Origin: CAIKMD01 sp036490955
GTDB lineage: Bacteria; Pseudomonadota; Alphaproteobacteria; ATCC43930; CGMCC-115725
Direction: 5' to 3'
Length of the DNA stretch: 36,421 bases
Assembly (NCBI GenBank): GCA_036490955.1
Contig: DASXCX010000321.1
Coordinates: 1 to 36,421, forward strand
Within the stretch, counting starts at the first letter, position 1. The number at the start of each line of letters is the position of its first letter. The position numbers were made by a program, and so were the translations under genes. Shown one piece after another: positions 1-7,681 of this stretch. Below the pieces are notes generated by a model. It made no database searches. It had not been told where the DNA came from and saw only the letters and a list, made by a program, of their open reading frames with translations.

Positions 1-1
1 T

Positions 2-307
2 CGCATGGATCATCGCAACATGTGCGATACGCCGAACAACGAGCTGCCGTCGCAGAAGATCAAGAAGGCGCCGGTCGTCGTCGACTGCAACTCGCTGTCG
101 GGCCGCGCCATCGAGCTCGCGGTGCATGTCTACGGCGCCGACAAGATCGTGTTCGGTTCGGACGGCACCGATTTCGGCATGAACTGGACGAACAACGCGA
201 TCGCCGAAGCGCGCATCACCGACGCCGAGAAGCAGGCGATCCGCGACGGCAATGCGCGGCGCATGCTCGCGCGCGTCAATCGCCGCTTTGCCGCGGCCGC
301 CGAGTAA
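2..307 (+). CDS. Amidohydrolase-2 family protein, C-terminal part (5' truncated by window edge)
   Basis: The frame is open from the window edge, so only about the last 100 residues are visible. The segment KIVFGSDGTDFG followed by a helix and ITDAEKQAIRDGNARRML matches the end of metal-dependent TIM-barrel hydrolases of the amidohydrolase-2 type (ACMSD or 2-pyrone-4,6-dicarboxylate hydrolase relatives). In these the Asp of the GSD segment is a metal ligand and the family ends with an 'I..GNA.R.L' helix. The Met at position 5 lies inside the domain and is not taken as the start. The substrate cannot be told from this fragment; such enzymes often act in aromatic catabolism, which would suit the rest of the window. 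The HAD gene begins convergently 3 bases after its stop. Confidence 0.75.
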   Translation, partial: RMDHRNMCDTPNNELPSQKIKKAPVVVDCNSLSGRAIELAVHVYGADKIVFGSDGTDFGMNWTNNAIAEARITDAEKQAIRDGNARRMLARVNRRFAAAAE

Positions 308-310
308 GTC

Positions 311-970
311 CTAAGGCAGGAGTTTCGGACCGAGCGTGGCGAGCGCTGTGAAGCGCTCGGCCACGGCGCTTGCGCCTTTGCCCATCTCGGGCTTGCCGTA
401 GCCCCAGGCCGCGAAGATCGTCGGCAAGCCCAGCGCGTTGCCGACCGCGATATCGTTGGCGTGGTCGCCGACCATGATACTGCGCGCCGAGGTGCCGCCG
501 GCCGCGTCGATCGTGCCGGCCAGATGCCCCGGGTTCGGTTTGCGCACCGGGAAACTGTCGCCGCAGCCCAGCGCCGCGAACCAATGCGCGATATCCAGCG
601 CCGCGAGCAGCGCTTCGGTCGCGGCGGTCGATTTGTTGGTGCAGATGGCGAATGTCCAGCCCGCCTCCCGGAGCCGACCGAGGGTCGCGTCGACATCGGG
701 ATAAAGCCGGCTGTCGCCCGCGACGTGGGCCGTGTAATCGGCGACCATCGCGCGCTCGGTCACGTCGTCGTAAGGCGCGCCGCGCGCCGCGAGGGCCCGC
801 TCGACCAGTTTCTTCGTGCCGTCGCCGATCATTGGCCGCACGTCGGCTTGCGTCAGCGGCTGAAGACCGCGTGTCGCCAGCATGCGGTTGAGGGCGGCGG
901 TGAGATCGGGCAGCGCATCGACCAGCGTGCCGTCGAGATCGAAGACCTCAGCGGCGACGAAGGCGCAGGG
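311..970 (-). CDS. HAD-family phosphatase, phosphoglycolate-phosphatase-like; start codon unclear
   Basis: A haloacid dehalogenase hydrolase of the Gph type, which would remove phosphate from a small sugar or acid phosphate. All four motifs are visible on the minus strand: EVFDLDGTLVDALPD (motif I, nucleophile Asp, encoded around 915-945), ICTNKS (motif II), FPVRKPNP (motif III Lys) and IMVGDHANDIAVG (motif IV). The first in-frame ATG (881-883) lies downstream of motif I and would remove the nucleophile. Further upstream in this frame I find no ATG, GTG or TTG before the stops near 1049-1057. A GTG overlapping the TGA of the preceding gene (974-976) is one base out of frame with motif I. The end coordinate is therefore approximate. 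A single-base error, a true frameshift or a non-canonical start would each explain it. Confidence 0.8.
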   Translation of the reverse strand, partial: PCAFVAAEVFDLDGTLVDALPDLTAALNRMLATRGLQPLTQADVRPMIGDGTKKLVERALAARGAPYDDVTERAMVADYTAHVAGDSRLYPDVDATLGRLREAGWTFAICTNKSTAATEALLAALDIAHWFAALGCGDSFPVRKPNPGHLAGTIDAAGGTSARSIMVGDHANDIAVGNALGLPTIFAAWGYGKPEMGKGASAVAERFTALATLGPKLLP

Positions 971-971
971 C

Positions 972-2294
972 TCACCGGGCGCGGCGACGCTTGGGCGCGG
1001 CTTTCGCGCTGCGCTTGGCCTTGGCGGCGGGACGCTTGGCCGCGGTTTTCAGCTTCACGACCTTCGCCGCGGCTTTCTTCTTCGCGACTTTGCGTGCCGG
1101 CGCTTTCGCGGCGGCGGCTTTGCGCGGTGCGCCCCAGAGCTTCTTGCTGGCGATCCGCGCGCCGGCGACGAGCGCCTCGAGCTTCGCCCACATGATGCTC
1201 GGATGGACGCGGCGCATGAACGGTCCCTGAGCGAAGCCGCAATCAGTGCTCGCAATGACATTCTCGCGCCCAACGCACTCGGCGTAGCGCGTGAGGCGCT
1301 GCGCGATCAGCTCGGGATGCTCGACGACATTGGTCGCATGGCTGATGACGCCGGGGATGAGCACGCGGCCCTTGGGCAGCTTGACGCTCTTCCACACCTC
1401 CCATTCATGCTCGTGGCGTGGATTGGCGCCCTCGATCACATAGGCGCCGGCTTTGACGCGCAGGATGAGATCGACGATGTCTTTCAGCGGCACGTCCGTC
1501 GTGTGCGGTCCGGGCCAGCTGCCCCAGCAGACATGGTAACGGATCTTCTCTTCGGGAATGCCTTCGAGCGCGTGGTTTAGTGCGTCCATATGCATCGCCA
1601 CCCAGTCGCGATACTCCTTGAACGTCTTGGGCGGAACCTGACGGTCGAAGGTGACCGCCGCGCGTGCATCGTCGATCTGCACCAAGAGGCCGTTATCGAC
1701 GATCATCTTGTATTCGGTCCGCATCGCGTCGGCGATGGCTAGGACCATGTCTTCTTCGTTCTGGTAGTACTCGTTCTTGCGATCCGGGATCGCGCTTGCC
1801 GGCGCGGCGACCGGGAGGAAGCCTTCGGTGACGTCCACCTTGGCGACCGCGGCCTTGAAATTATCGATGTCGCGCTGAAGTTGCGTCTGACCCGTGTAGT
1901 AAATCGGGCCGACGCAGACGACGTCGCCGCCGCGAGCGCCGCCATCATGCGCGTCCAACTCTTCGTAGAATTCGGGGAAGCGCCGGCGATCGGCGCCATA
2001 AGCATAAGGGTCGTGGCCCGAGGCGCTTGGCCGCGTTTCGAAGCCGGCGAGCCGCTCCAGCACATATTGCGACCAACTGATCGACTTGCCGAATTCGCCG
2101 TCACTGATCACGTCGAGGCCGATCTCGGCCTGATGCCGCACGATCTCGCCGACGCTGTCGGCCAGGCAGCGTTGATAGGCATCCTCGTCAAAGGCATCGC
2201 GATTGCGCTTGGCCCGCAGGAATTGGATCAGTTCCGGCGGCCGGATCAGGCTGCCGACATGCGTGGTGAGGATACGCTTATCGCTACGCTGCAA
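972..2294 (-). CDS. Cobalamin-independent methionine synthase C-domain-like methyltransferase with basic tail
   Basis: 440 residues. The family is the stand-alone MetE C-terminal barrel, often annotated as 5-methyltetrahydropteroyltriglutamate-homocysteine methyltransferase, which moves methyl groups to a zinc-bound thiol. The start THVGSLIRPPELI is characteristic. The zinc ligands appear conserved: His254 and Cys256 in RYHVCWGSWPGPH, Glu288 in VIEGANPRHEHEW and Cys352 in ASTDCGF. It lacks the N-terminal half of true MetE, so the physiological methyl donor and acceptor are unknown. From about residue 388 the catalytic domain gives way to some 50 residues made almost only of Lys, Ala, Arg and Pro, like histone H1 or other nucleoid-protein tails; this is unusual for the family. 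It lies just upstream of the HAD gene with touching ends. Confidence 0.85.
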   Translation of the reverse strand: MQRSDKRILTTHVGSLIRPPELIQFLRAKRNRDAFDEDAYQRCLADSVGEIVRHQAEIGLDVISDGEFGKSISWSQYVLERLAGFETRPSASGHDPYAYGADRRRFPEFYEELDAHDGGARGGDVVCVGPIYYTGQTQLQRDIDNFKAAVAKVDVTEGFLPVAAPASAIPDRKNEYYQNEEDMVLAIADAMRTEYKMIVDNGLLVQIDDARAAVTFDRQVPPKTFKEYRDWVAMHMDALNHALEGIPEEKIRYHVCWGSWPGPHTTDVPLKDIVDLILRVKAGAYVIEGANPRHEHEWEVWKSVKLPKGRVLIPGVISHATNVVEHPELIAQRLTRYAECVGRENVIASTDCGFAQGPFMRRVHPSIMWAKLEALVAGARIASKKLWGAPRKAAAAKAPARKVAKKKAAAKVVKLKTAAKRPAAKAKRSAKAAPKRRRAR

Positions 2295-2352
2295 GAAAAA
2301 TCTCCATGGTTCGAAACGCCGCGGCGGGCGCTGTTTCTAGCGCAGGCAGCCG

Positions 2353-2390
2353 TCAAAAGAAAAGCGCGCCCGCATAACGCGGACGCGCTT
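2353..2390 (-). terminator. Rho-independent terminator after the first binding-protein gene
   Basis: A 12-bp stem with one mismatch (arms 2362-2373 and 2379-2390, loop ATAAC) lies 18 bases past the stop of the binding-protein gene. On the minus strand it is followed by a T-rich run (CTTTTCTTTTG), as expected of an intrinsic terminator. It would separate the tandem binding-protein genes from the methyltransferase gene. Confidence 0.7.
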
Positions 2391-2408
2391 CCCGTCTTTT
2401 CAATCCCA

Positions 2409-3620
2409 CTATTTAGCGGCTTGGCCGGCGGGATGAAGCTCGTGCCAGGGATCCTTCACATCGGGAAAGCCCTTGAGGACCACATTGCTGAGCTGCCCAT
2501 TCACCTTCTCGACCTTGGTCACATAGTCGGTCTGGGTCAGCTCGCGGGTGTTCGGATCGACGGTCACCGTGCCGCGCGGGCTCTTGAAGGAATAGCCCTT
2601 AATCGCCGCCATCATCTTCTCGCCGTCGGCCTTACCGCCCGTCGCCTTCAGCATGTGGAAGATCATCTGCATGCCGTCCCAGGCCTCGACATCCATGAAG
2701 CTCGGCAGGCCGCTCACCATCTTGTCGCCGTATTTGGCCTTGAGCAGGCTGACGAAGGCCTTGTTCTCGGGATTGTCGAGATCCGGCACGTAGATCGTCG
2801 AGGCGATCACGCCGAGCGCAGAGTCACCGGTCGCCGGGAAGTCGAACTGCGTACCGACCGAGCCGGCCAGCACCATACCCTGCTTGGCGAAGCCGCGATC
2901 GGCGAAGCCCTTGATCGTCCCCGCCGACATCGGTCCGCCAGGCATGAAATCGATCAGGCATTGCGGGTTGTTGTCGTGCACCTTCTGGAAATAGGACGAG
3001 AAATCCGTGGTGTTCATCGGCACGCGGATCGGGTCGAGCATCTTGCCGCCGCCCTTGGCGAAGCCATAGCCGAAGGAATCGATCGAGTCCTGGCCCGGCG
3101 CATAGTCGGCGATGAACATCTCGCACGTCTTGTATCCCTGTTCCAGCGCCCACTGAGCAAGAGGGACATAGGTTTGCCAGCTCGTGAAGGCGGCGCGTAT
3201 CAAATAGGGCGATTTGTCGGTGACCACGGCCGTCGCCGTATTGAATGCGACGAAGGGCATTTTCGCCTCGGTCATCACATCGGCGACACCGAGGACCGTG
3301 GTCGTGAATTCGAGCCCGCCCATGATCGCGACATTGTCGTTGACGATCATCTCTTGCGCGAGCTGACGCGCGCGCGGCGGGTTGTCGCCGCCGACATCGC
3401 GGAAGATCACCTGAACGGTGGGGTTGCCGTCCTTGCCGTTATATTGGTCGAGGAAAGCGTCGATCGCCTGCTGGAAGCTCTGTCCCCAGATGGCGTAGGG
3501 CCCCGAGGTCGTGCCGAGAATACCAACCTTGATGGGATCGGCGGCGAAGGCGGGCAGCGCCGCTCCCGTCGCTAATGCCAAGCCCGATACACCGATTGCG
3601 AACTGGATAAGCCGCTTCAT
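2409..3620 (-). CDS. ABC transporter substrate-binding protein, LivK/Peripla_BP_6 type (copy 1)
   Basis: About 403 residues. A periplasmic type-1 binding protein that would deliver a ligand to the LivHMGF complex encoded divergently. The start is taken at the ATG at 3618-3620 because an AAGGAAGG ribosome site lies just upstream, and the product then begins MKRLIQFAIGVSGLALATG with a cleavage-type AFA-ADP signal peptide. A longer frame to 3656 would put 12 residues before the signal. The mature start DPIKVGILGTTSGPYAIWGQ and the segment FRDVGGDNPPRARQLAQEMI are typical of the leucine/amide binding family. It closely resembles the neighbouring copy along its whole length. Ligands of this family include branched amino acids, amides, urea and aromatic acids; the actual ligand is unknown. 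Confidence 0.92.
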   Translation of the reverse strand: MKRLIQFAIGVSGLALATGAALPAFAADPIKVGILGTTSGPYAIWGQSFQQAIDAFLDQYNGKDGNPTVQVIFRDVGGDNPPRARQLAQEMIVNDNVAIMGGLEFTTTVLGVADVMTEAKMPFVAFNTATAVVTDKSPYLIRAAFTSWQTYVPLAQWALEQGYKTCEMFIADYAPGQDSIDSFGYGFAKGGGKMLDPIRVPMNTTDFSSYFQKVHDNNPQCLIDFMPGGPMSAGTIKGFADRGFAKQGMVLAGSVGTQFDFPATGDSALGVIASTIYVPDLDNPENKAFVSLLKAKYGDKMVSGLPSFMDVEAWDGMQMIFHMLKATGGKADGEKMMAAIKGYSFKSPRGTVTVDPNTRELTQTDYVTKVEKVNGQLSNVVLKGFPDVKDPWHELHPAGQAAK

Positions 3621-3649
3621 GGCTTCCTTCCTTGTTGCCGATAGGGTTC

Positions 3650-3668
3650 GCGGCAAGCACGTTGCCGC
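3650..3668 (-). other. Intergenic stem-loop between the two binding-protein genes
   Basis: A perfect 7-bp stem (GCGGCAA / TTGCCGC) with loop GCACG lies between the stop of the upstream binding-protein gene and the ribosome site of the downstream one. No T-run follows on either strand, so it is more likely an mRNA-stabilising or attenuating hairpin than a terminator. Confidence 0.4.
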
Positions 3669-3677
3669 AGGTTTGCG

Positions 3678-4880
3678 TTACTTCGCCGGCTGCTGGCCGA
3701 TATGGAATTCGTGCCAGGGATCTTTCATCGCCTCATAGGTCTTGAAAGCGACATTCTCGTACTTGCCGTCGATCTTCTCGACCTTCCGGATGTAGATGTT
3801 CTGGACCAGTTCGCGGGTCTCGGGATCGACCGACACCGGGCCGCGCGGGCTTTTCCAGGCATAGCCTTTCGCCGCGGCCATCTTCTTGTCGCCGTCGCCG
3901 CCGGCTTTCAGCATGTGGAAGAGGATCTCCATCCCGTCCCAGGCCTGAACGTGGATGAAGCTCGGCAGGCCGCCGGCCATCTGGTCGCCGTATTTCGCGA
4001 CCATCGCCTGGACGAAGGCCTTGTTCTCGGGATTGTCGAGATAGGGCCCGTAATGGAGCGCGGTCACGGTGCCGATCGCCGCGTCGCCCACGGCGGGAAG
4101 ATCGTATTCCGGCGTCTCGCCCGAGCCCATGAGTTGGATGCCCTGCTTGGCGAAGCCGCGATCGGCGAAGCCCTTGATCGTGCCGGCCGACATCGGCCCG
4201 CCGGGCATGAAGGCAACGAGGCAATTCGGTGCTTCGTCATGCACGCGCTGGAAGTAGCTCGAGAAATCCGTCGTGTTCATCGGCACCTTGATCGGATCGA
4301 GCATCTTGCCGCCGCCTTTGGTGAGGCCGTAGGTGAAGGCGGCGATCGCGTCGGCGCCGGGCGCGTAGTCGGCGACGAACATCTCGCAGGTCTTGAATTT
4401 CTGCTCGATCGCCCATTGCGACAGCGGATAGAGCACTTGCCATTGCGTGAAGCCGGAGCGGATGAGATAGGGCGATTTGTCGGTCACCACCGATGTCGCG
4501 GTGTTGAAGGCGACGAAGGGAATCTTTGCCTCGTTGATCACGTCGGGCATGGCAAGCGCGGTGGTCGTAAATTCGAGCCCGCCGAGCGCCGCGACGTTTT
4601 CGTTGACGATCAACTCTTGCGCCAATTGCCGCGCGCGCGGCGGATTGTCGCCGCCGACGTCGCGATAGAGGATTTCAACGTCGGGATTGCCGTCTTTCCC
4701 ATTATGCTGGGACATATAGAGCTCGATCGCCTGCTGATAACTCTTGCCCCAGTTGGCGTACGGGCCCGTGGTCGTGACCAGGATACCGAGCTTTACCTTA
4801 TCGGCCGCTTGCGCATGGGAAATAATGCCCACTGCAAGTGTCACCGCGAATGCTAAAATAAAGTGGGAAATGCGTCCCAT
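3678..4880 (-). CDS. ABC transporter substrate-binding protein, LivK/Peripla_BP_6 type (copy 2)
   Basis: 400 residues. A paralogue of the adjacent binding protein: the segments YRDVGGDNPPRARQLAQE, SPYLIRS.FT.WQ, GGGKMLDPI.VPMNTTDFSS and GPMSAGTIKGFADRGFAKQG recur almost unchanged, and both end in DPWHE.H...Q.AK. The signal peptide MGRISHFILAFAVTLAVG...AQA-ADK marks export to the periplasm. A strong GGGAGG ribosome site precedes the ATG at 4878-4880. It is the promoter-proximal member of the tandem pair and is separated from livH by a 145-base divergent region. Two receptors beside one permease operon suggest two related ligands sharing one transporter; this is inference. Confidence 0.92.
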   Translation of the reverse strand: MGRISHFILAFAVTLAVGIISHAQAADKVKLGILVTTTGPYANWGKSYQQAIELYMSQHNGKDGNPDVEILYRDVGGDNPPRARQLAQELIVNENVAALGGLEFTTTALAMPDVINEAKIPFVAFNTATSVVTDKSPYLIRSGFTQWQVLYPLSQWAIEQKFKTCEMFVADYAPGADAIAAFTYGLTKGGGKMLDPIKVPMNTTDFSSYFQRVHDEAPNCLVAFMPGGPMSAGTIKGFADRGFAKQGIQLMGSGETPEYDLPAVGDAAIGTVTALHYGPYLDNPENKAFVQAMVAKYGDQMAGGLPSFIHVQAWDGMEILFHMLKAGGDGDKKMAAAKGYAWKSPRGPVSVDPETRELVQNIYIRKVEKIDGKYENVAFKTYEAMKDPWHEFHIGQQPAK

Positions 4881-5025
4881 GTGACTGACCTCCCCTCCCG
4901 TAGCGATTGCAGCTTTTTCATTGCCGCCTGGCCAACCACGCTATATCAGGGTTGCGCGTAATGCAATTTCGTCGCGTTCTCGTCAGCGGCGGTATCATGC
5001 GGGCGCATAGGGAGGCTGTCTCGCG
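4881..5025. promoter_or_regulatory. Divergent regulatory region between binding-protein genes and livHMGF
   Basis: This 145-base gap must hold promoters for both directions. On the minus strand a weak sigma-70-like pair is visible: TTGCAT (4961-4966) and TATAGC (4940-4945) with a 15-base spacer. On the plus strand only the ribosome site AGGGAGG before the GTG start at 5026 is clear. No convincing operator palindrome was found. Confidence 0.4.
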
Positions 5026-5904
5026 GTGCTAAAGCTTGCGGCAACTTTCGTCGCGCTGCTGGTCGACGGCGTCGCTTATGCGATGATCCTCTTCCTGATG
5101 TCGGTCGGGCTCACCATCACGCTCGGCGTGATGCGGATCGCCAACCTCGCGCATTGTGCCTTCGCGATGATCGGCGGCTATATGGCTTTCGCCCTGGTCT
5201 CGACCGGCTATTTCAGCCTCTTCACCGCCCTGCCGCTCGCCGTCGCCGGGACGATGATCCTCGGCGCGCTCGCCGAGCGCAGCGTCTATCGCTGGGTCTA
5301 TACGACCGGCCAGCTGGGCCAGATCCTAATGACGCTCGGCCTGGTTTTCATTGTCGTTGCCACCGGCAATTTGTTCTTCGGCTCCAATCTGCACGCCATC
5401 GGCCTGCCCGACTGGCTGAACGGTAGTTGGAGCTGGGATGCGATCGCGATCTCCGCCTATCGCAGCTTCATCATCGCGGTCAGTGTCGCGATCGCGGCGG
5501 TGTGTTGGGCGATTCTCGAATTCACCGATTTCGGTGCAAGGCTGCGTGCCGCCGTCGACAATCCGCGCATGGCCCGCTGCATCGGGATCGACGTGCCACG
5601 GATCTTTTCGATCACTTTCTCGGTCGGGTGCGGCCTTGCGGCGGCGGCGGGTGTCCTCGGCACCCAGATCATGCCGCTGGAGCCGTGGTACGCGTTCGAA
5701 TATCTCGTGCCGCTGCTGATGGTGGTCGCGGTCGGAGGACTGGGCAGTCTCAAAGGCTCGTTCTATGCCGCGCTGATGCTCGGAATCATCGACACGTTCG
5801 GCCGCTACTATCTTCCCGCGGCCGGCGCTTTCGTGATCTATCTCGCCGTGGTAATGCTGTTGCTCTGGCGCCCGCAAGGCGTCTTCGCGCGGGCCTCTAC
5901 ATGA
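5026..5904 (+). CDS. livH: Branched-chain amino acid-type ABC transporter permease LivH
   Basis: 292 residues, inner membrane. Hydrophobic throughout with about eight predicted membrane segments; the segments LTITLGVMRIANLAHCAFAM near the N-terminus and VAVGGLGSLKGSFYAAL near the C-terminus are LivH hallmarks. The start is a GTG at 5026 with AGGGAGG 10 bases upstream; an ATG start would cut the first helix. The stop overlaps the ATG of livM (ATGA), pointing to translational coupling. It forms the heterodimeric channel with LivM, fed by the two divergent binding proteins and powered by LivG/LivF. The symbol denotes the family; the ligand need not be a branched amino acid. Confidence 0.93.
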   Translation: MLKLAATFVALLVDGVAYAMILFLMSVGLTITLGVMRIANLAHCAFAMIGGYMAFALVSTGYFSLFTALPLAVAGTMILGALAERSVYRWVYTTGQLGQILMTLGLVFIVVATGNLFFGSNLHAIGLPDWLNGSWSWDAIAISAYRSFIIAVSVAIAAVCWAILEFTDFGARLRAAVDNPRMARCIGIDVPRIFSITFSVGCGLAAAAGVLGTQIMPLEPWYAFEYLVPLLMVVAVGGLGSLKGSFYAALMLGIIDTFGRYYLPAAGAFVIYLAVVMLLLWRPQGVFARAST

Positions 5905-6926
5905 GTGTCCCGGTTAATCAACAAGCGACCGATCGGCAAGTGATCGAGACGACGCGGGCCGGTTTCGCGCGGCACGGCTTTTCCTGGCTCGATCTTCTGC
6001 CGTTCATCTTCGCGGCGCTCGTCTACTTCTTCCTCGGCCGCTATCTCGCGCTCGGCACGCAGGTGATGATCCAGATCGCCTTCGCGCTCTCTCTCGATCT
6101 CGCTCTCGGCTATGGCGGCATCGATTCGCTCGGCCATGTCGCCTTCTTCGGCATGGGCGCCTACGCCGCCGGTCTCTTCGCCATGTACGTGTCGAGCGAG
6201 CCGATCTCCGGCCTTGCCGCCGCCGCAGTGATCGGTGCGGTCACCGGCCTTATCACCGGGCCGCTCGTTTTGCGCACCCGCGGCCTTACCTTGGTGATGC
6301 TGACGCTTGCCGTCGCCACCATGCTGCAAGAGCTCGCGAATGCCAGCGCGATGAAACCGGTCACCGGCGGCGCCGACGGGCTCTTCGGCTTCAAGATCGC
6401 GCCGGTCTTCGGCACCTTTTCCTTCGATCTGCGCGGCCACACCGGCTATTGGTACGCGCTCGGCGTCGTTGCTTTCGTATTCTTCACCTGCAAGGCCATC
6501 GTTAATTCGCCCTTTGGGCTCGCGATCCGCGGCATCCGCGAGAACCCGGTGCGCATGCGCATGCTCGGCGTCAACGTTACGGCGCGGCTGGTCACCCTCT
6601 ATTGCATCTCGGGTGCGCTCGCGGCCATTGCCGGCGGCCTCTCCGCCCAGGTGACAAAGCTGGTCGGCCTCGACAGTCTCGGCTTCCTGCTCTCGGGCAA
6701 TGCGCTGGTGATGTTGATTCTCGGCGGGACCGGCAATCTTTACGGCGCGATCATCGGCGCGACGATCTTCGTCGTTCTTTCCGATCGCGCCGCCGCGATC
6801 GATCCGTTCAACTGGCTCTTCGCCATCGGCTTGGTCCTGGTCCTCGCGGTGCGTTTCGCGCCGCAAGGCGTCGTCGGGCTGATCGAGCAGGCGTCGCGGC
6901 GTTGGCGGACGAGGCGGGCACGATGA
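5901..6926 (+). CDS. livM: Branched-chain amino acid-type ABC transporter permease LivM
   Basis: 341 residues, inner membrane. The start is the ATG at 5901 that overlaps the livH stop; the frame is open further upstream but only inside livH. The N-terminus carries a short soluble stretch before the first helix (LLPFIFAALVYFFLGRY). LALGYGGIDSLGHVAFFGMGAYAAG and the loop IRGIRENPVRMRMLGVN (coupling helix to the ATPases) are LivM signatures, as is LILGGTGNLYGAIIGA near the end. The normally conserved 'G..SLGH' segment is intact. The stop overlaps the livG ATG by four bases. Confidence 0.93.
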   Translation: MSVPVNQQATDRQVIETTRAGFARHGFSWLDLLPFIFAALVYFFLGRYLALGTQVMIQIAFALSLDLALGYGGIDSLGHVAFFGMGAYAAGLFAMYVSSEPISGLAAAAVIGAVTGLITGPLVLRTRGLTLVMLTLAVATMLQELANASAMKPVTGGADGLFGFKIAPVFGTFSFDLRGHTGYWYALGVVAFVFFTCKAIVNSPFGLAIRGIRENPVRMRMLGVNVTARLVTLYCISGALAAIAGGLSAQVTKLVGLDSLGFLLSGNALVMLILGGTGNLYGAIIGATIFVVLSDRAAAIDPFNWLFAIGLVLVLAVRFAPQGVVGLIEQASRRWRTRRAR

Positions 6927-7681
6927 GCGACGTTCCGGCGCTTGCCATCGAGAACGTTTCCAAGAATTTCGGCGGGTTGCGCGTTTCGCGCGATGTCACG
7001 CTGACCTTGCCGGCCGGGGCGCGTCACGCGCTGATCGGGCCGAATGGTGCCGGCAAGACGACGCTCGTCCACATGGTCAGCGGCCTGCTGGCGCCGTCGG
7101 CTGGCACGATCCGGCTCGGCGGTGTCGATATAACCCATTTGGCGGCGGAGCGCCGCGTCGGTCTCGGCCTCGCGCGCACGTTTCAGATCAGCTCGCTTTT
7201 CCCGCATCTCACCGTCGCCGAGAATATCGGCCTCGCTTTCGAAGCGCGGCATGGGCTCGACCGGCGCATCTGGGGAAATACCGCCAACCATGCCGAGATC
7301 GTCGACGGCGCGGCGGCTCTCTTGCAGAAGCTCGGCCTGCTCGAACTTGCGGCGCGGCGCATCGTCGATCTGCCGTACGGCCAGCGCCGCCTTGTCGAGA
7401 TCGCGCTGGTGCTGGCGCTCGAACCAAAGACCCTACTGCTCGACGAACCGGCGGCGGGACTCGCCGCGGCCGAGCGGGGCGCGCTGCTCGATCTGCTGCT
7501 GCGCATGCCCGAAGGGCTCAGTATCCTCGTCATCGAGCACGATATGAGCCTCGTCTTCCGCCTCGCGCAGCGCATCACCGTGCTGGTCGAAGGCGCGATC
7601 CTGATGGAAGGCACGGTGAGCGAGATCCGCGGCGATCGGCGTGTCCGCGACATCTATCTCGGCAGCCGCAATCATGGCTGA
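6923..7681 (+). CDS. livG: Branched-chain amino acid-type ABC transporter ATPase LivG
   Basis: 252 residues, cytoplasmic ATPase on the inner face of the LivHM channel. Walker A is GPNGAGKTT at residues 39-47. The signature loop reads LPYGQRRLVEIALVLA, the LivG variant of LSGGQ. Walker B with switch is TLLLDEPAAGL and the H-loop is VIEHDMSLV. The start ATG at 6923 overlaps the livM stop. The end overlaps the livF start by eight bases. The length (about 250) and the RTFQISSLFPHLTVAENI Q-loop segment are normal for the family. Confidence 0.94.
   Translation: MSDVPALAIENVSKNFGGLRVSRDVTLTLPAGARHALIGPNGAGKTTLVHMVSGLLAPSAGTIRLGGVDITHLAAERRVGLGLARTFQISSLFPHLTVAENIGLAFEARHGLDRRIWGNTANHAEIVDGAAALLQKLGLLELAARRIVDLPYGQRRLVEIALVLALEPKTLLLDEPAAGLAAAERGALLDLLLRMPEGLSILVIEHDMSLVFRLAQRITVLVEGAILMEGTVSEIRGDRRVRDIYLGSRNHG

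Noticed and set aside
1881..3575. 564-codon plus-strand frame opposite the methyltransferase and binding-protein genes
   Set aside because: Antisense shadow of two strongly supported genes; no domain and it spans a terminator.
5427..5900. Long upstream extension of the livM frame within livH
   Set aside because: It overlaps the well-supported livH gene in another frame and the extra residues are Arg/Pro-rich without family similarity; the ATGA overlap at 5901 is the better start.
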